A stretch of DNA of 64,000 bases, from positions 808,175-872,174 of the forward strand of contig NZ_KB903360.1 in assembly GCF_000379665.1 (NCBI RefSeq), in the 5' to 3' direction. The stretch is from Butyricimonas synergistica DSM 23225 (GTDB lineage Bacteria; Bacteroidota; Bacteroidia; Bacteroidales; Marinifilaceae). The translations under genes were made by a program, and so were the position numbers. Shown piece after piece: positions 9,901 to 17,363 of this stretch. How positions within the stretch are numbered: the stretch's first letter is position 1; each line of letters begins with the position of its first letter. The notes beneath the pieces are model-generated. The model saw nothing but the letters and a program-made list of their open reading frames with translations, was not told the DNA's origin and searched no databases.

Positions 9901-10388
9901 AACCTGAAAAGGACAAGTTAGCCGCGTACCATGCCCAGAAAAACAGGAACAAAGACAAGTACGGTGATGATATGTCGTTCTTCCTCTCTCCCTACTATTG
10001 GACACTAAGGCATAACCCGAGGATGCATGGGGATTACATCCGGGGAGCCTATTATAAAGAAAGGGGAAACGGGCGATTCGGGGCGGAGTGGACGGTAACT
10101 ATACCCAAGTCAGGAAACTATGAAGTGTTCGTGTACAATGCTAGTACACAAGCCGCACATAGAGGACAACCTATACCGTATCAATATTTCACGGTTTACT
10201 ATCAAGGTGGAAAAAAGAAAGTAGCATTTCCACTAAAAAAAGGTTGGGACTGGGTTTCTATCGGTACTTACCCTTTCACGAGAGGGGGAAAGTTTAAGGT
10301 TACCCTTGATGATAGAGGAAGCGAGCACGCGCAGGTGATTTTTGCGGATGCGATCAAGTGGGTACGTGTCGAGAATGACCTGGAATAG
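6960..10388 (+). CDS. ABC-2-like membrane protein fused to inactive M1-peptidase-like and golvesin-like regions
   Basis: The 1142-residue protein begins with about seven membrane segments within residues 1-275, arranged like an ABC-2 permease. A large region follows that resembles the N-terminal sandwich of M1 aminopeptidases (about residues 300-400). A middle region corresponds to the M1 catalytic part, but I find no HExxH zinc motif, so peptidase activity is unlikely. The last 110 residues look like a golvesin / xanthan-lyase-type beta domain, ending in FADAIKWV. No ABC ATPase gene is adjacent, so it may use a distant ATPase or not act as a transporter. It is followed 55 nt later by a small secreted protein. 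Family names are from memory of similar Bacteroidetes fusions; function is unknown. Confidence 0.7.
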   Translation: MDYFTFFMIARYELKLLWRSWLFYILLFLSLSWNILIQLLLQADIVIPEWYAVALPSSLPFLNAYLFNITQSFMVIFIVTEWFRQEKTLNTRESTRVRPFGNTAYILGKSLGIWGALTIANLLSVLAGLYINLFASSSPVDVAAYIFYWLTLTFPSLVFMLGLSVFMARWLKNQIFSLLLLLIGTGFIVFFKPPYLLDYLARDIPNMFSEFTGHVYLLPYLAHRVIYLLSGMGLLVASISLYPRIPNTVYKYRPLRTGGYMVLAGIILATGYYLYQQRDDQFRRKLVNITRCFQRTPKTWLTTQDITLKQTGNKLEAHARFTVKNYHETTLDSVILYLNPGLEVGYIRDHAGTLPYTREEQVITLTRSLLPGDSLTLDMAYRGKIDERACYLDIPGQTYNDNTWEAGMFCFGKRHAFVGEEITLLLPECLWYPVTEPPVVPSRPTFTRQNFTRFSLNVIGSGDRQVISQGKVSRKGDTTRFENKEYLAGISLCSGKYTRDTLALDSLLLEVYFYKGRDIFTGVFSHLTRDDLSRIVKGMKGEIEELTGIPYPGKKLALVEVPVSFTSYYRQWQGRSDHVQPEMVFLPERGTTMPEFTSFFERNAVQGRKWYQKRGKVLTSPLKLETWQLEDFIRRLFMREIFEPRELSPWKVATRGKKVSGGRSKINMGDDVLEEESKSVIPNKYKLHSLFSTSKTNVFSGEYPVASSLFNALNDLPVTDMNYYYRYARGRESLYTGELHALDYLDGHSLQDAIENDTLSAVLMDNILKVKFLHLRDWILARTSFDKFRHFTRGFSGRHEYAPVSLERFTGELKDSLGVDCAPYLASWYSGRAIGHVIAQDLGADKVETGDYSGYRARGKFYNPSDTEALVTFSTRGGGRYSHTFVIPPGEAIEIRKLQPGKPRCIYVYFHVSRNRPMYSLEQLYEPEIEKMITQSDLPSDIETTVNDSTSGLFKLSPGEFRPAPDEIIVDNEDKNFRLIQPEKDKLAAYHAQKNRNKDKYGDDMSFFLSPYYWTLRHNPRMHGDYIRGAYYKERGNGRFGAEWTVTIPKSGNYEVFVYNASTQAAHRGQPIPYQYFTVYYQGGKKKVAFPLKKGWDWVSIGTYPFTRGGKFKVTLDDRGSEHAQVIFADAIKWVRVENDLE

Positions 10389-10443
10389 AGATAACAACAA
10401 TTCATGAATATCTTGATTACTTAACTACAAAAAAACAAAATCT

Positions 10444-10920
10444 ATGAAAAAATTATTATTACTAGTGCTTGTCTGCTTCACGGGAATCGTGGGGCGAAGC
10501 CAGACAGGAGGGGATCTCATTATTGGAAAACCCGTAACCTCAAAGGTCCCGTATACTTTAACTCTTCAGTTTGAGGTACCTGTTTCCATAACCATTGCTG
10601 ATGCGAACGATGCCTCTTGTATTTATAACGAATCTACATCGGAGCGAACAAAATTCACTCTACTATTTTATATTACAGGATCATTTCAAATTAAGGTTGA
10701 CTCTCCGCCTATAGGTTACCTTCCCCATGTTGTCCTTTGGTTTGTTGAGCCGTACATGTTTGGTAAAGTAGATAGTGAATTTATTCCGTTAAAGCAAGCA
10801 TACGACGATTTTGCTTTCGCTCCTTTACCCATCCCGATACATCCTTTTGAAACTCCCGTTCAACTCGCTACCTTGCCTTGTAAAGAAGCAATCCCAAGCA
10901 AAATTTACAAGTTGTCGTGA
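10444..10920 (+). CDS. Small secreted protein of unknown function
   Basis: The 158-residue product has a clear signal peptide (MKKLLLLVLVCFTGIVG, with cleavage likely after Ser-Gln near residue 20). The rest is beta-rich and has three cysteines. I do not recognise a family. The gene follows the large permease-like gene by 55 nt on the same strand and may be co-transcribed. It ends before an inverted repeat that can stop transcription. Base composition and codon use look ordinary, so it is likely a real gene. Confidence 0.65.
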   Translation: MKKLLLLVLVCFTGIVGRSQTGGDLIIGKPVTSKVPYTLTLQFEVPVSITIADANDASCIYNESTSERTKFTLLFYITGSFQIKVDSPPIGYLPHVVLWFVEPYMFGKVDSEFIPLKQAYDDFAFAPLPIPIHPFETPVQLATLPCKEAIPSKIYKLS

Positions 10921-10980
10921 GTTTCTTTGACAAGGAATGATTTTAAAAAGATAACTAACAGGTATTCATGAATTGAAGTT

Positions 10981-11019
10981 TGCTGTTAACAAGCATCTTT
11001 GTGTTGCTTGTTAACAGCA
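10981..11019. terminator. Inverted repeat between convergent genes, likely bidirectional terminator
   Basis: A perfect 15-bp inverted repeat (10981-10995 with 11005-11019) has a 9-nt loop. It lies between the convergent ends of the small secreted protein and the BACON lipoprotein. The T-tracts are weak, so it may terminate inefficiently or act as a 3-prime stabiliser. Confidence 0.65.
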
Positions 11020-11028
11020 AAAAGTCGT

Positions 11029-12411
11029 TTAATACGTGATTTCCCAGGTCATCGTGTTTTGGTCATCTTTAATTTTTTTCTCGGAGCGGTTCTGAATTTC
11101 GTACTTGTAACCCATTTCAGGGCGTTCGGGATCCATCAATTTGTTGCCAACCACGATATCGTAATCTACTTGCATGGCCGTGAATGCTTCTGTTAATGTG
11201 ATTTCAGTCAGGTAATTATCTTTGTCGAATTTGTAACTTAGCGGGCATTCCGGGTCCTCCGGGTATACCACGTATTTGTACGTCTTGTGAATAATTTCAC
11301 TCGGAGTGGTATATGGGTAAATCGGGCTGGCGGAAATGTCGTATCCCGCTTCGTAAGGAATGATTTCCGGCAGGTATTTTCCCATGTGGCCTAATCGGCC
11401 TAAATGAAAGAGTGTGCTTGTTTCGTCGCTATCGTCCCAGCCAATATAGCCCATGATGTCAATTTGCCCGTTGTTGGGGTAGCGGTTGGGGTAGCATTTT
11501 GCCGGGTCTAAAACGAAAGTTTGGGAATCTTGGTGATCGTACTCGTCCGTGTATTCGAGTTTTGTCCAGTAGCCATCCTCGTAATAGAAATCATTTTTGC
11601 AATCTTCTTCAAGTCTGTCTTCTTGAGCCAAGTAGTTTTCCGGAGTGTATTTGTAGCGTGTGCATTCCACGTATTTTTTGTAATAATCGTCATAGTATTC
11701 TACGCTTTTCGCGTAGCCTTGTTCGTTGAGCCGGACCACGTACTCGTCATCACCCGAGCCATCGGGGTAATACGTGAGTTCTTTTATGGTGATCTCTCCA
11801 ACAATATGGTAGTCCGCGGTTAATATTTCTGAAGTTTTTTCCCAGTTTTGGCTGTGCTTGGGGTATTTTGTTTCGATGCGAGCCACCCGTCCTTGTTCGT
11901 CATAGCTGAATGTTCTCGTGCAATTTTCGTAGTCTATGCTCTCTGAAGCGTCGCAGTAAAGTCTGGCGTTGCATTTCTCTTCGTAGGTGATTTGCTTGAT
12001 TTTCTTTACTACTGTGCCGTCTTCTTTGGTGCCCTTTTGCTCCACGATAATCGTGATGACGGTTTCGCCGCTCCGGATGATGATTTTTGCTGTTCGACTG
12101 CTGCCCGTCAGGTTTTCTTGCAGCGTTAGGGTCAAGGTGTACTCCCCGGCTTCGCCGCTGTATTGGCTAAGGGTGAGCCAATCGACGTTGCTGCTCCCGG
12201 CACGTGAGGTGGTGGCATCTTCCACGGTTGCGGTCCACGAGGTGGTTGCCGTGAATTTGATGTCTTCGTTGTTGGTTTCGTCAGCGTAGATCGTTTGTTC
12301 TGTAGAGGTTCCATCCGCCAGGATAATGGAGTCGTCCTGGGTGTCATTCTCTTTTTCACAGGCGGCAAATGCTATGGCCGTCAAGCAAATCGTGAAGAAT
12401 TTTAGTTTCAT
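11029..12411 (-). CDS. Lipoprotein with an N-terminal BACON-like domain
   Basis: The start is taken at the ATG at 12409-12411 because it opens a clean lipoprotein signal peptide (MKLKFFTICLTAIAFAAC, lipid cysteine at residue 18). An in-frame start 27 codons earlier would put this signal inside the protein. The 460-residue product has a BACON-like beta-sandwich at about residues 30-125 (SWTATVED, VDWLTLS, GEYTLTLTL, IIVEQKG). A long Tyr- and Asp-rich part follows, with repeats of the type YDEQGRV, reminiscent of RHS/YD-like or DUF4595-type sequences. It is likely an outer-membrane surface lipoprotein of unknown ligand. A leader of about 260 nt with a strong structured element precedes it. Confidence 0.75.
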   Translation of the reverse strand: MKLKFFTICLTAIAFAACEKENDTQDDSIILADGTSTEQTIYADETNNEDIKFTATTSWTATVEDATTSRAGSSNVDWLTLSQYSGEAGEYTLTLTLQENLTGSSRTAKIIIRSGETVITIIVEQKGTKEDGTVVKKIKQITYEEKCNARLYCDASESIDYENCTRTFSYDEQGRVARIETKYPKHSQNWEKTSEILTADYHIVGEITIKELTYYPDGSGDDEYVVRLNEQGYAKSVEYYDDYYKKYVECTRYKYTPENYLAQEDRLEEDCKNDFYYEDGYWTKLEYTDEYDHQDSQTFVLDPAKCYPNRYPNNGQIDIMGYIGWDDSDETSTLFHLGRLGHMGKYLPEIIPYEAGYDISASPIYPYTTPSEIIHKTYKYVVYPEDPECPLSYKFDKDNYLTEITLTEAFTAMQVDYDIVVGNKLMDPERPEMGYKYEIQNRSEKKIKDDQNTMTWEITY

Positions 12412-12506
12412 TTTTCCACTATTTGGGCTTCCCAGTCCCACGAAGGCCTTAAATTTCATTACACGTAGAAGCGTGGAACTGCAATGCCACATCTTTGAAT
12501 GAAGGT

Positions 12507-12602
12507 CGTAGGAAACCGTTGTGTACAGATGTAATAATAGCAGCCCACGCTATAGCGTGAAACCACTATGCTATCCTCGTACACGGCTGAAAATTTCCTA
12601 CG
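12507..12602 (-). ncRNA. Structured leader element upstream of the BACON lipoprotein
   Basis: Nested complementary arms can fold into one long stem: 12507-12515 with 12594-12602 (9 bp, perfect); 12516-12526 with 12579-12586 (8 bp around a 3-nt bulge); 12536-12542 with 12569-12575; and an apical hairpin 12546-12559 (CACGC-TATA-GCGTG). The third stem closes fully only on the minus strand, through a G-U pair, so the RNA is probably read toward the lipoprotein gene 96 nt downstream. I do not match it to a known riboswitch. It may be a cis-regulatory RNA or a mobile palindromic repeat. Confidence 0.6.
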
Positions 12603-12677
12603 TTCTCATTCGCAAGGGATAAGCATAACGCTTCTTTTTTTCTAATATTTTTGGAAAGAGTTGCCTCCATCCAAATG

Positions 12678-12685
12678 CAAAAATA
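12678..12685 (-). promoter_or_regulatory. Possible -7 element for the BACON lipoprotein transcript
   Basis: On the minus strand this reads TATTTTTG, fitting TAnnTTTG. It lies about 75 nt upstream of the structured leader element and 267 nt upstream of the lipoprotein start. No good -33 box is visible. Confidence 0.4.
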
Positions 12686-12797
12686 CAAAAAAGATGCGTT
12701 ACTTGCTTCTTTTGTTGTTTATTTGTGTCCAAAATTCATGGACAGTACAGTATCCGTGATCATGTTGTTTTCAAGTTATTTTCAAGTAACCTTTTTG

Positions 12798-12829
12798 TTT
12801 GTTTTTTTTGAATGAATTTTTTATCTTCG
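12798..12829 (+). promoter_or_regulatory. Probable promoter in front of a decayed gene
   Basis: TTTG at 12798-12801 is followed after 20 nt by TATCTTCG at 12822-12829, one base from the TAnnTTTG consensus. It directly precedes an ATG at 12835 that opens a frameshifted remnant. It may now serve the small lipoprotein gene that follows. Confidence 0.45.
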
Positions 12830-12834
12830 TCAAA

Positions 12835-13059
12835 ATGAGAAAAAATGTGTTATGTAGGATAAAGATTTGAAGAATGCCGTGTTTTTGTTGATGACTGAAA
12901 TCATTGTCGATTTAACTCGGAGTGTTTATCAAAAAGTGAATAGGGAATCTTAAAGATGAAAAATGTCGCGGTTTTGATTTCTCGTATGATTGTGATGAAG
13001 GGGCGTTGTATGGGGTAGCTAATAATACCGGGGTGTCATTGGTTAAGTTGAGATTGTAA
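12835..13059 (+). pseudogene. Possible remnant of a small gene with two frameshifts
   Basis: An ATG at 12835 opens 11 codons before a stop. A second frame then reads about 32 coding-like codons (12858 to about 12955, including DLKNAVFLLMTEIIVDLT). A third frame continues for about 33 more codons to a TAA at 13057-13059 (including GFDFSYDCDEGALYG and GVSLVKLRL). Joining the frames gives one product of about 75 residues with normal amino acid composition. The combination of a promoter-like site, a start and contiguous coding-like frames suggests a recently decayed gene. Sequence error or chance cannot be excluded, and no family is recognised. Confidence 0.35.
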
Positions 13060-13097
13060 TTATTTTGAAAAAAGAATTGAATGGAAAATATGAAATT

Positions 13098-13487
13098 ATG
13101 GAAAAGAAATCAAATTATTATTTGTTACTGTTTTCAGTGTTATTGTTGTTGTCATGTGCGCAAAAAGTAGTATATAAAAGTCCATTAAATGAACAATTAG
13201 TTCATTTAATGCCAGATAGTGTACTTACTACGGAACAAGTTGCATTAAAACGAAAGATAGGTGAGGTTATAGTCGATTTTGTTGTTGTGAAAAACAATAA
13301 ATTTGTATTAACCCTGAATAAGAAGGAATTTGTAAAAAGAGGGATTCCATTAGAATATTATAGGCTTTTGAAAAGAAATATTAAAGAAAATAATGACTTT
13401 ATTCAAAATGAGAATATGGAAAATGTGGAATTTTTATTTCATGAAACGCTAATTCACTTAAAAAAGATGTATGGCATCAATGATTAA
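13098..13487 (+). CDS. Small lipoprotein of unknown function
   Basis: The chosen ATG at 13098 gives a 129-residue protein with a lipoprotein signal peptide (YLLLFSVLLLLSC, lipid cysteine near residue 20). An upstream in-frame TTG at 13065 would add 11 residues before the signal and is less likely. The mature part is short, charged and probably alpha-beta, with a KIGEVIVDFVV segment. I do not recognise a family. The local base composition is more A/T-rich than its neighbours, which together with the frameshifted remnant upstream hints at an acquired or fast-evolving patch. Confidence 0.6.
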   Translation: MEKKSNYYLLLFSVLLLLSCAQKVVYKSPLNEQLVHLMPDSVLTTEQVALKRKIGEVIVDFVVVKNNKFVLTLNKKEFVKRGIPLEYYRLLKRNIKENNDFIQNENMENVEFLFHETLIHLKKMYGIND

Positions 13488-13540
13488 ATACTTTTTTTGA
13501 GGGTAGTTTTGCAACACCCATTTTGCCAAAAGTAAAAATT

Positions 13541-15259
13541 TTATTCCTCTCTCCCCGGGGAATTTATTGTTTCCGGGAAGAATTGGAAAATGAGTGTCGG
13601 GAGTTGTTTTTGCGTGTTTTGCCCGATTTGGATGAGCGGTTTGAAACGGTTGGGATATTTTTGCACCATGGGATAGACGGTGACGTACCCGTGCCGGAAC
13701 CATCGGTCGATGATGACGTGTGAAACGTTCTTGTCCTCGAAATTCTTTAAAAGGTCTTCGGGAGTGGCGTATTGTGGGAAGCTTGTTGACTTCCTTCCTC
13801 CCGAGAACAGGTAGAATAAATCCGGTTTCCGGCAGGCAATGCGGGCGGTGTCCGGTAAATTTTTCTTACACCAATTGATAGCGTATATGTATTCCACGAA
13901 AGCGGCGTCTGCAATTTTTTCATTCCACACTTTGTACGTGGCAAAATTTTGTTGCGGTTTTAAAGCTTTGGCGTACTGCGGGAATAGGAAAAAGAGCACG
14001 ATGAGGAGGGTTCCCCCGGCGGGAAGCCATTGTACCGTTTTCGATTGGGGTAGTTTTCTCGTGAGCAGGCGTAATGCTTCCTGGCATCCGTTCAGGCACA
14101 GGAAGATGAGCAAGGGGATGATGCCTATGAAGTAACGATGCCCGGCGTATTGTTCCGGCCAGACCATCAATACTGCCATCGTGATGCCGATATACAGGAA
14201 AAGAAGAAGTTTCAACTGAGGCAATGCGATTAAGCCCAAGAGTATGAGGATGACGATACACGTTCCTTTGACAAGGTCTTTAGTTGTAACTTTTTGGTCG
14301 AATGCGGGTTCATCGGAAATGACAGCCGTGGGAATCCATTTCCCGACGTAACCGGTTAGGTTATGCTGGATACGTTCCGTCCAGTCGGAGAAGGTTTCCA
14401 TGGTTTGTCCTTTGGGTTTCTTTTTGAAGTCTTTGAGGTAATCGCTTTGGGTAACCCCGATACTTTTATTGCGCAGATCCCAGGCGGTTTTTGCCCCGGC
14501 AAAAGAGGCAACGATGATACATAAGGTGATCAAGTTGGTGATGAAGGTTCGTTTGTTGGCGTGAATGGTTTGAAGGTCGAGGTTTGCCCGCTTGCTTTTG
14601 AGCCACGCGAGAGCCTTCTGTCCGCAGGTAATCAGCATATAGAGTATGACCGCTAGAATGATGGAGGTCCCCATAGTACGTACAAAGTAGATGTAATTGA
14701 GCCCGATAACGATGCCTGTAAAATAGAGTATCTGGCGGCGGGAACGGTCTTTGCCGAAGAGGCGATTCGTGTTGAGCAGGCTGATCAAGTAAAGCACTCC
14801 CAGCGAGAGGAACGTGAACAACATTTCGCTCATCACGATGGTCGAGTAGCGTAAAAGGGCTTGCTGCATACAGCACAGGAGGCAGGTCAACAAGGCTAAC
14901 AGGAGGTTGCCCGAGATTCTTTTGGCCAGGAAAAAAAGAAGCAGGATGGATAGCCCGAAAAGTACCCCATTGGCTATTTTCAATGCCGTGTAGGATTTGA
15001 AAAGGAAGAGGATGAAAGCCGTGAATAACGGATAGCCCGGGGGAAAATGGGAATGGGGGCTTTCCTCGAGGAACATGATATTCGTGTAGCCTTTCCCCGA
15101 TGCAATGGCTTTGCCCAAGGCGTAGTAGTGCACGTTGTCGCCGTTGAGGTCCGGTTTGAAATCAAAAATGCTTATGTAGTTGACCACGAACGTGCAAATG
15201 ATAATTGCCAGACAGAAATATATTAAAGTTTTAGGTTGTATATTTTTAAATATGCTCAT
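13541..15259 (-). CDS. GT-C type membrane glycosyltransferase, PMT/ArnT-like
   Basis: The 572-residue protein has about 10-12 hydrophobic segments and a soluble C-terminal part from about residue 430. The first periplasmic loop carries DLNGDNVHYY (about residues 36-45), resembling the acidic motif of polyprenyl-phosphate-dependent GT-C enzymes, followed by FPPGYPLFTAF. Such enzymes move a sugar from a lipid-phosphate carrier to lipid, glycan or protein outside the inner membrane; the acceptor here is unknown. It follows a GT2 gene of the polyprenyl-phosphate sugar synthase type by 11 nt. That pairing fits a donor-maker plus donor-user. Confidence 0.75.
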   Translation of the reverse strand: MSIFKNIQPKTLIYFCLAIIICTFVVNYISIFDFKPDLNGDNVHYYALGKAIASGKGYTNIMFLEESPHSHFPPGYPLFTAFILFLFKSYTALKIANGVLFGLSILLLFFLAKRISGNLLLALLTCLLCCMQQALLRYSTIVMSEMLFTFLSLGVLYLISLLNTNRLFGKDRSRRQILYFTGIVIGLNYIYFVRTMGTSIILAVILYMLITCGQKALAWLKSKRANLDLQTIHANKRTFITNLITLCIIVASFAGAKTAWDLRNKSIGVTQSDYLKDFKKKPKGQTMETFSDWTERIQHNLTGYVGKWIPTAVISDEPAFDQKVTTKDLVKGTCIVILILLGLIALPQLKLLLFLYIGITMAVLMVWPEQYAGHRYFIGIIPLLIFLCLNGCQEALRLLTRKLPQSKTVQWLPAGGTLLIVLFFLFPQYAKALKPQQNFATYKVWNEKIADAAFVEYIYAINWCKKNLPDTARIACRKPDLFYLFSGGRKSTSFPQYATPEDLLKNFEDKNVSHVIIDRWFRHGYVTVYPMVQKYPNRFKPLIQIGQNTQKQLPTLIFQFFPETINSPGREE

Positions 15260-15270
15260 GATGAAAATAT

Positions 15271-15999
15271 TTATTCAAGTGAACGTTTATTTGCAAATCG
15301 TATTCTGACCAGTACCCAAATGGCGATAAGCCCGTCTTTCCAGTTGATTTTCTTGCCTTCCTCGATGCTGCGGGGATAGTAGCGGATGGGTAGTTCCGTG
15401 ATCTTGTAACCCCGGCGACAGACTTTTGCCGTGATCTCGGGACAAAATTCAAACCCGGTGGATTGTAACGGGATTGACCGGAGCAGTTTGGTGTCGAACA
15501 TCTTGTAACAAGTTGGCTCATCTGTCAAGTGTTGTCGGTAGAGTATATTAGTGACAAACGAGAGCAATCTGCCCCCGAAGTAGAAACTTTGGTAAGAGTG
15601 TTTGTTTGCCTTGTTCAGGAAGCGGGAGCCGTAGATGACTTTCCCGTCATGCTTTATCATCCATTCCAGCAACGGGTTATAATCTTCCGGGTCATACTCG
15701 AGGTCCGCATCTTGAATGATTGTCCAGTCGCCTGTGATCATTTGGATGCCAGCACGTATTGCCGCACCTTTTCCCTGGTTGTGGGGTTGTTTGTGATAGA
15801 TGGCGTTGCAATCCGGGTAGGTGCGAGTGAAACGTTGTATTTCTTCTTCCGTGTTGTCTTTTGAACAGTCGTTGACGATAACGAGTTCTTTGCGGATACC
15901 GTGGACGAGGCGGGTATAGTATACTTTTTCGAGTAAGGTGAATATGGTATTTGCCTCGTTGTATGCGGGTATGATGATCGAAAGGGTTTGTTGTCTCAT
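15271..15999 (-). CDS. GT2 family glycosyltransferase, dolichol-phosphate-mannose synthase-like
   Basis: The ATG at 15997-15999 gives a 242-residue protein; a TTG two codons upstream is the alternative. It has the GT-A fold signatures IIIPAYNEANTI (residues 8-19), VIVNDCSKDNT (residues 40-50) and the metal-binding DAD at residues 97-99. The tail has basic residues and no clear membrane segments, so it is the soluble DPM1-like type. It likely transfers a sugar from a nucleotide sugar onto undecaprenyl phosphate at the cytoplasmic face. It lies between the aspartate kinase gene (13-nt gap) and the GT-C gene (11-nt gap), so all three are probably one transcript. Confidence 0.85.
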   Translation of the reverse strand: MRQQTLSIIIPAYNEANTIFTLLEKVYYTRLVHGIRKELVIVNDCSKDNTEEEIQRFTRTYPDCNAIYHKQPHNQGKGAAIRAGIQMITGDWTIIQDADLEYDPEDYNPLLEWMIKHDGKVIYGSRFLNKANKHSYQSFYFGGRLLSFVTNILYRQHLTDEPTCYKMFDTKLLRSIPLQSTGFEFCPEITAKVCRRGYKITELPIRYYPRSIEEGKKINWKDGLIAIWVLVRIRFANKRSLE

Positions 16000-16012
16000 G
16001 TTCAAGGATGAT

Positions 16013-17278
16013 TTAGTTTTTAGCGTGATTCCTCAACACGAATTGGGCGGTTGTCCGGCTACGTTGTTCAACGAGGGACGGGCGGTTGCCTATTATTTCT
16101 TGAATGGCGTCTTCCGTGTAATGGCGTATGGTTATTAATTTCACATCTTGATTATAACGAACTTCAAATTCTTCTTGCAGTTGTTGTAAAAAATCGTTGA
16201 AGACGGCTTGGTTGCAGTCGATGCAAAACGAGAAGCTGATAGCCGAGTTCTGCATCAAGTTCAGTTTCAATTTGTATTGTGCCAGAACGGCGAAGATGTG
16301 GCTTAATTTTTCTTCCGCGATGAAAGAGAAATCCCTAGGCGTGAGTGTTAGCAAGCATTGATTTTCTTTGTTGATATAGATGGGAGGTAATTTTAGTTGC
16401 TCGTCAATCTCCTCGATGATTGTTCCCTCGGATTCCGGGTGCAGGAAGGATTTCACGTACAGGGGAATTTGTTTGTTTTGTATGGGCTTTATGGTTTTGG
16501 GGTGAATGACTTTTGCCCCGAAGTGCGATAACTCGATGGCTTCTTTGTATGACATTTTACGAATCACCTGCGCTTTATCGTATTCTTTCGGGTCGGCGTT
16601 CATCACACCCGGCACGTCTTTCCAAATAGTGACGTTTTTCGCGTTCAAGAGGTTGGCTAGCAATGCCGCCGTGTAATCGGAACCCTCGCGCCCGAGCGTG
16701 GTGGTTTGATTAGTACGGGTTCCGGCGATGAATCCTTGCGTGACGTAGGTGGCTGTATTTTTAAAATTGAAAACCTCTTCGCACAATAGCCCGGAAAGTT
16801 CAAGGTCTATGTTGGCATTCCGGTAATTTTGGTCGGTTTTCAGGTATTTACGTATGTCGATGAATTGATTTCTGATCCCTTCCATTTGCAGGTAATCGGA
16901 AATGATTGTGGTCGAGAGTAATTCCCCGAAACAGATGATGCGGTCGTACTCGTAATCATAGCAGAGGGAGGATTCGCTGTTCAGGATATTTTCCAGAGAA
17001 GTGAATAATTCGTCCAAGTCTTTGTAAACCGGATCATTTAAAGGGAAAAGCGAGTTGACAATGTCCAGGTGGAAAGTTTTTAATTCTTCCAGGATAGTCT
17101 TTGCTTTGCTGTCCCGATGGAAATAGGCGTTGCATAATGTTTCCAGCAGATTGGTGGTTTTGCCCATGGCAGAGACGACCACGATAAGTCGTTCTCGTTG
17201 GCTATGAACAATTGAGGAAAGATTTTTTACCCCGGTTGCGTCTTTCACGGATGCTCCCCCGAACTTGAATACCTTCAT
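16013..17278 (-). CDS. Aspartate kinase (monofunctional)
   Basis: Aspartate kinase phosphorylates L-aspartate at the head of the lysine, threonine, methionine and diaminopimelate pathways. The ATG at 17276-17278 places KVFKFGGASV at the extreme N-terminus, as in the family; an upstream in-frame start adds 17 residues that look non-coding. The 421-residue product has the kinase domain to about residue 270 (with GREGSDYTAALLA and WKDVPGVMNADP). ACT-like regulatory sequence follows to the end. No homoserine dehydrogenase domain is fused. No other amino acid gene is nearby; it leads an operon with two glycosyltransferases. A TATCTTTG box 29 nt upstream is a likely promoter element. Confidence 0.92.
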   Translation of the reverse strand: MKVFKFGGASVKDATGVKNLSSIVHSQRERLIVVVSAMGKTTNLLETLCNAYFHRDSKAKTILEELKTFHLDIVNSLFPLNDPVYKDLDELFTSLENILNSESSLCYDYEYDRIICFGELLSTTIISDYLQMEGIRNQFIDIRKYLKTDQNYRNANIDLELSGLLCEEVFNFKNTATYVTQGFIAGTRTNQTTTLGREGSDYTAALLANLLNAKNVTIWKDVPGVMNADPKEYDKAQVIRKMSYKEAIELSHFGAKVIHPKTIKPIQNKQIPLYVKSFLHPESEGTIIEEIDEQLKLPPIYINKENQCLLTLTPRDFSFIAEEKLSHIFAVLAQYKLKLNLMQNSAISFSFCIDCNQAVFNDFLQQLQEEFEVRYNQDVKLITIRHYTEDAIQEIIGNRPSLVEQRSRTTAQFVLRNHAKN

Positions 17279-17306
17279 GTAATTTCGTGTTTTTAAGATT
17301 ACGAAA

Positions 17307-17314
17307 CAAAGATA
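17307..17314 (-). promoter_or_regulatory. Likely -7 element of the aspartate kinase operon
   Basis: On the minus strand this reads TATCTTTG, an excellent match to TAnnTTTG, 29 nt before the ATG. The only upstream TTTG is 12 nt away, closer than the usual 19-21 nt, so the -33 box is unclear. Confidence 0.5.
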
Positions 17315-17363
17315 GAAAATTAAATTCAAATTAATACGGGATGCAGTTGATCGGTTTATTCCT

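Noticed and set aside
10981-11019. 15-bp inverted repeat as an att or recombinase site
   Set aside because: Its place between convergent genes fits a terminator, and no integrase gene or second copy was seen.
11499-12368. Several open frames inside the BACON lipoprotein gene
   Set aside because: They overlap a clearly coding lipoprotein on the other strand or in other frames and have no domain signatures.
12412-12492. N-terminal 27-residue extension of the BACON lipoprotein
   Set aside because: It would place the lipoprotein signal inside the protein; the ATG at 12409-12411 gives a clean signal.
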